A stretch of DNA of 23,519 bases. It comes from Chitinophagaceae bacterium UBA2467 (GTDB taxonomy: Bacteria; Bacteroidota; Bacteroidia; Chitinophagales; Chitinophagaceae). Shown here in pieces: positions 23,206-23,519 of this stretch. The stretch is taken from the NCBI GenBank assembly GCA_002342205.1, contig DDPN01000123.1:10947-34465 (forward strand). The letters run 5' to 3'. The notes beneath the pieces were generated by a model. That model had not been told where the DNA came from. It worked only from the letters and a program-made list of their open reading frames with translations, and searched no databases. Position numbers and translations under genes: made by a program. How positions within the stretch are numbered: the first letter of the stretch is position 1; each line of letters opens with the position of its first letter.

Positions 23206-23519
23206 ATGAAAAAGATAGTGAGCTATTTATTTTTTTCACTGCTAACTATCTCTTCCTTTGGTCAAACCAACTGGGTTAGCGTGGATAGCCTTTATCAACC
23301 ACTCCCAATATCCGCTAAGCTTTTTAAAACGACTTCTCCGCTTAGTCAGAAGCCTTTTATCGCCTATGCACTTATTGTTGAGTTGAAAGATCCCTCTCTT
23401 GATTTTACAGTTGATACAACGTTCAATCGACGATTAACACCCGCTGCGTTTTATCAAAAAAATAATAAACCCTTAGCAATTCTTAATACCAGTTTCTTTT
23501 CATTTACCACGCATCAAAA
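23206..23519 (+). CDS. Phosphodiester glycosidase (NAGPA-like) family protein, 5' part
   Basis: This is the first 104 codons of a gene cut by the window end. It starts 4 bp after the lipA stop and may be cotranscribed with it. A Sec signal peptide is present (YLFFSLLTISSFG, likely cleavage before QTNW), so the protein is exported. The visible mature part (WVSVDSLYQPLPISAKLFKT, FIAYALIVELKDPSLDF, LTPAAFYQKNNKPLAILN, TSFFSF) fits the N-terminal half of the NAGPA-type domain found in bacterial phosphodiester glycosidase-like proteins, including the early N-x-(S/T/G)-F-F block. Its catalytic region is outside the window. Substrate unknown; the family call rests on remembered sequence resemblance. 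Confidence 0.7.
   Translation, partial: MKKIVSYLFFSLLTISSFGQTNWVSVDSLYQPLPISAKLFKTTSPLSQKPFIAYALIVELKDPSLDFTVDTTFNRRLTPAAFYQKNNKPLAILNTSFFSFTTHQ

Noticed and set aside
1..23519. Mobile element, prophage, CRISPR array or defence system
   Set aside because: No transposase, integrase, Cas, restriction or toxin-like protein was recognised, and no direct-repeat array or flanking inverted repeats were seen.

Overview
The window looks like chromosome from a member of the Bacteroidota, most likely the Chitinophagaceae or a close relative. The evidence is AT-rich coding sequence, tight gene packing with gaps of 1-10 bp, a large (520 aa) multi-membrane-segment signal peptidase I, and a topoisomerase I whose C-terminus carries repeat modules instead of zinc ribbons. 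TAnnTTTG promoter boxes of the Bacteroidota sigma type also lie directly in front of several start codons. No tRNA, rRNA, insertion sequence, CRISPR array, prophage gene or attachment site was seen. Non-coding stretches are all shorter than about 125 bp.

Region 1 (1-4968) is the most distinctive part. Two operons diverge from a 43-bp gap at about 1539-1581. The leftward one has an NHS-type MFS transporter and a Tat-signal TIM-barrel protein that runs off the window. The rightward one has a Gfo/Idh/MocA oxidoreductase, a sugar-phosphate isomerase/epimerase-like TIM barrel, a lipoprotein cytochrome c and a secreted DUF1080 (3-keto-glycoside hydrolase family) protein. Together they read as a sugar or glycoside oxidation and cleavage module split between periplasm and cytoplasm. 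A second, Tat-exported Gfo/Idh protein (12594-14024) may be a periplasmic relative.

Region 2 (4976-9352) is central metabolism. A leftward pfkA-pyk pair encodes the two classical irreversible steps of glycolysis. It is followed by a rightward RmlD-like NAD(P)-sugar reductase and a leftward arginase-family enzyme; their 3' ends overlap by 4 bp.

Region 3 (9482-12572) has the pyruvate dehydrogenase E1 beta gene one base from signal peptidase I, closed by a clear hairpin terminator, then cytidine deaminase. The Tat-exported Gfo/Idh gene follows at 12594. Convergent to it are a SirB1-type degenerate transglutaminase gene and a topA-methyltransferase pair (14029-18266, leftward).

Region 4 (18341-20998) is a compact rightward run: 2Fe-2S ferredoxin, IscX, a KdsC-like HAD phosphatase, a UbiA-family prenyltransferase and a Maf nucleotide pyrophosphatase. 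Region 5 (20991-23519) has a leftward OsmC-family gene, a predicted outer-membrane or secreted protein of unknown function, lipA (lipoyl synthase) with its own promoter, and the start of a phosphodiester-glycosidase-family gene that is cut by the window end. LipA supplies the lipoyl cofactor needed by the pyruvate dehydrogenase complex to which the E1 beta subunit belongs.

Most genes are recognisable housekeeping families. The sugar-oxidation module is the best candidate for unusual biology, but its substrate cannot be read from sequence alone.
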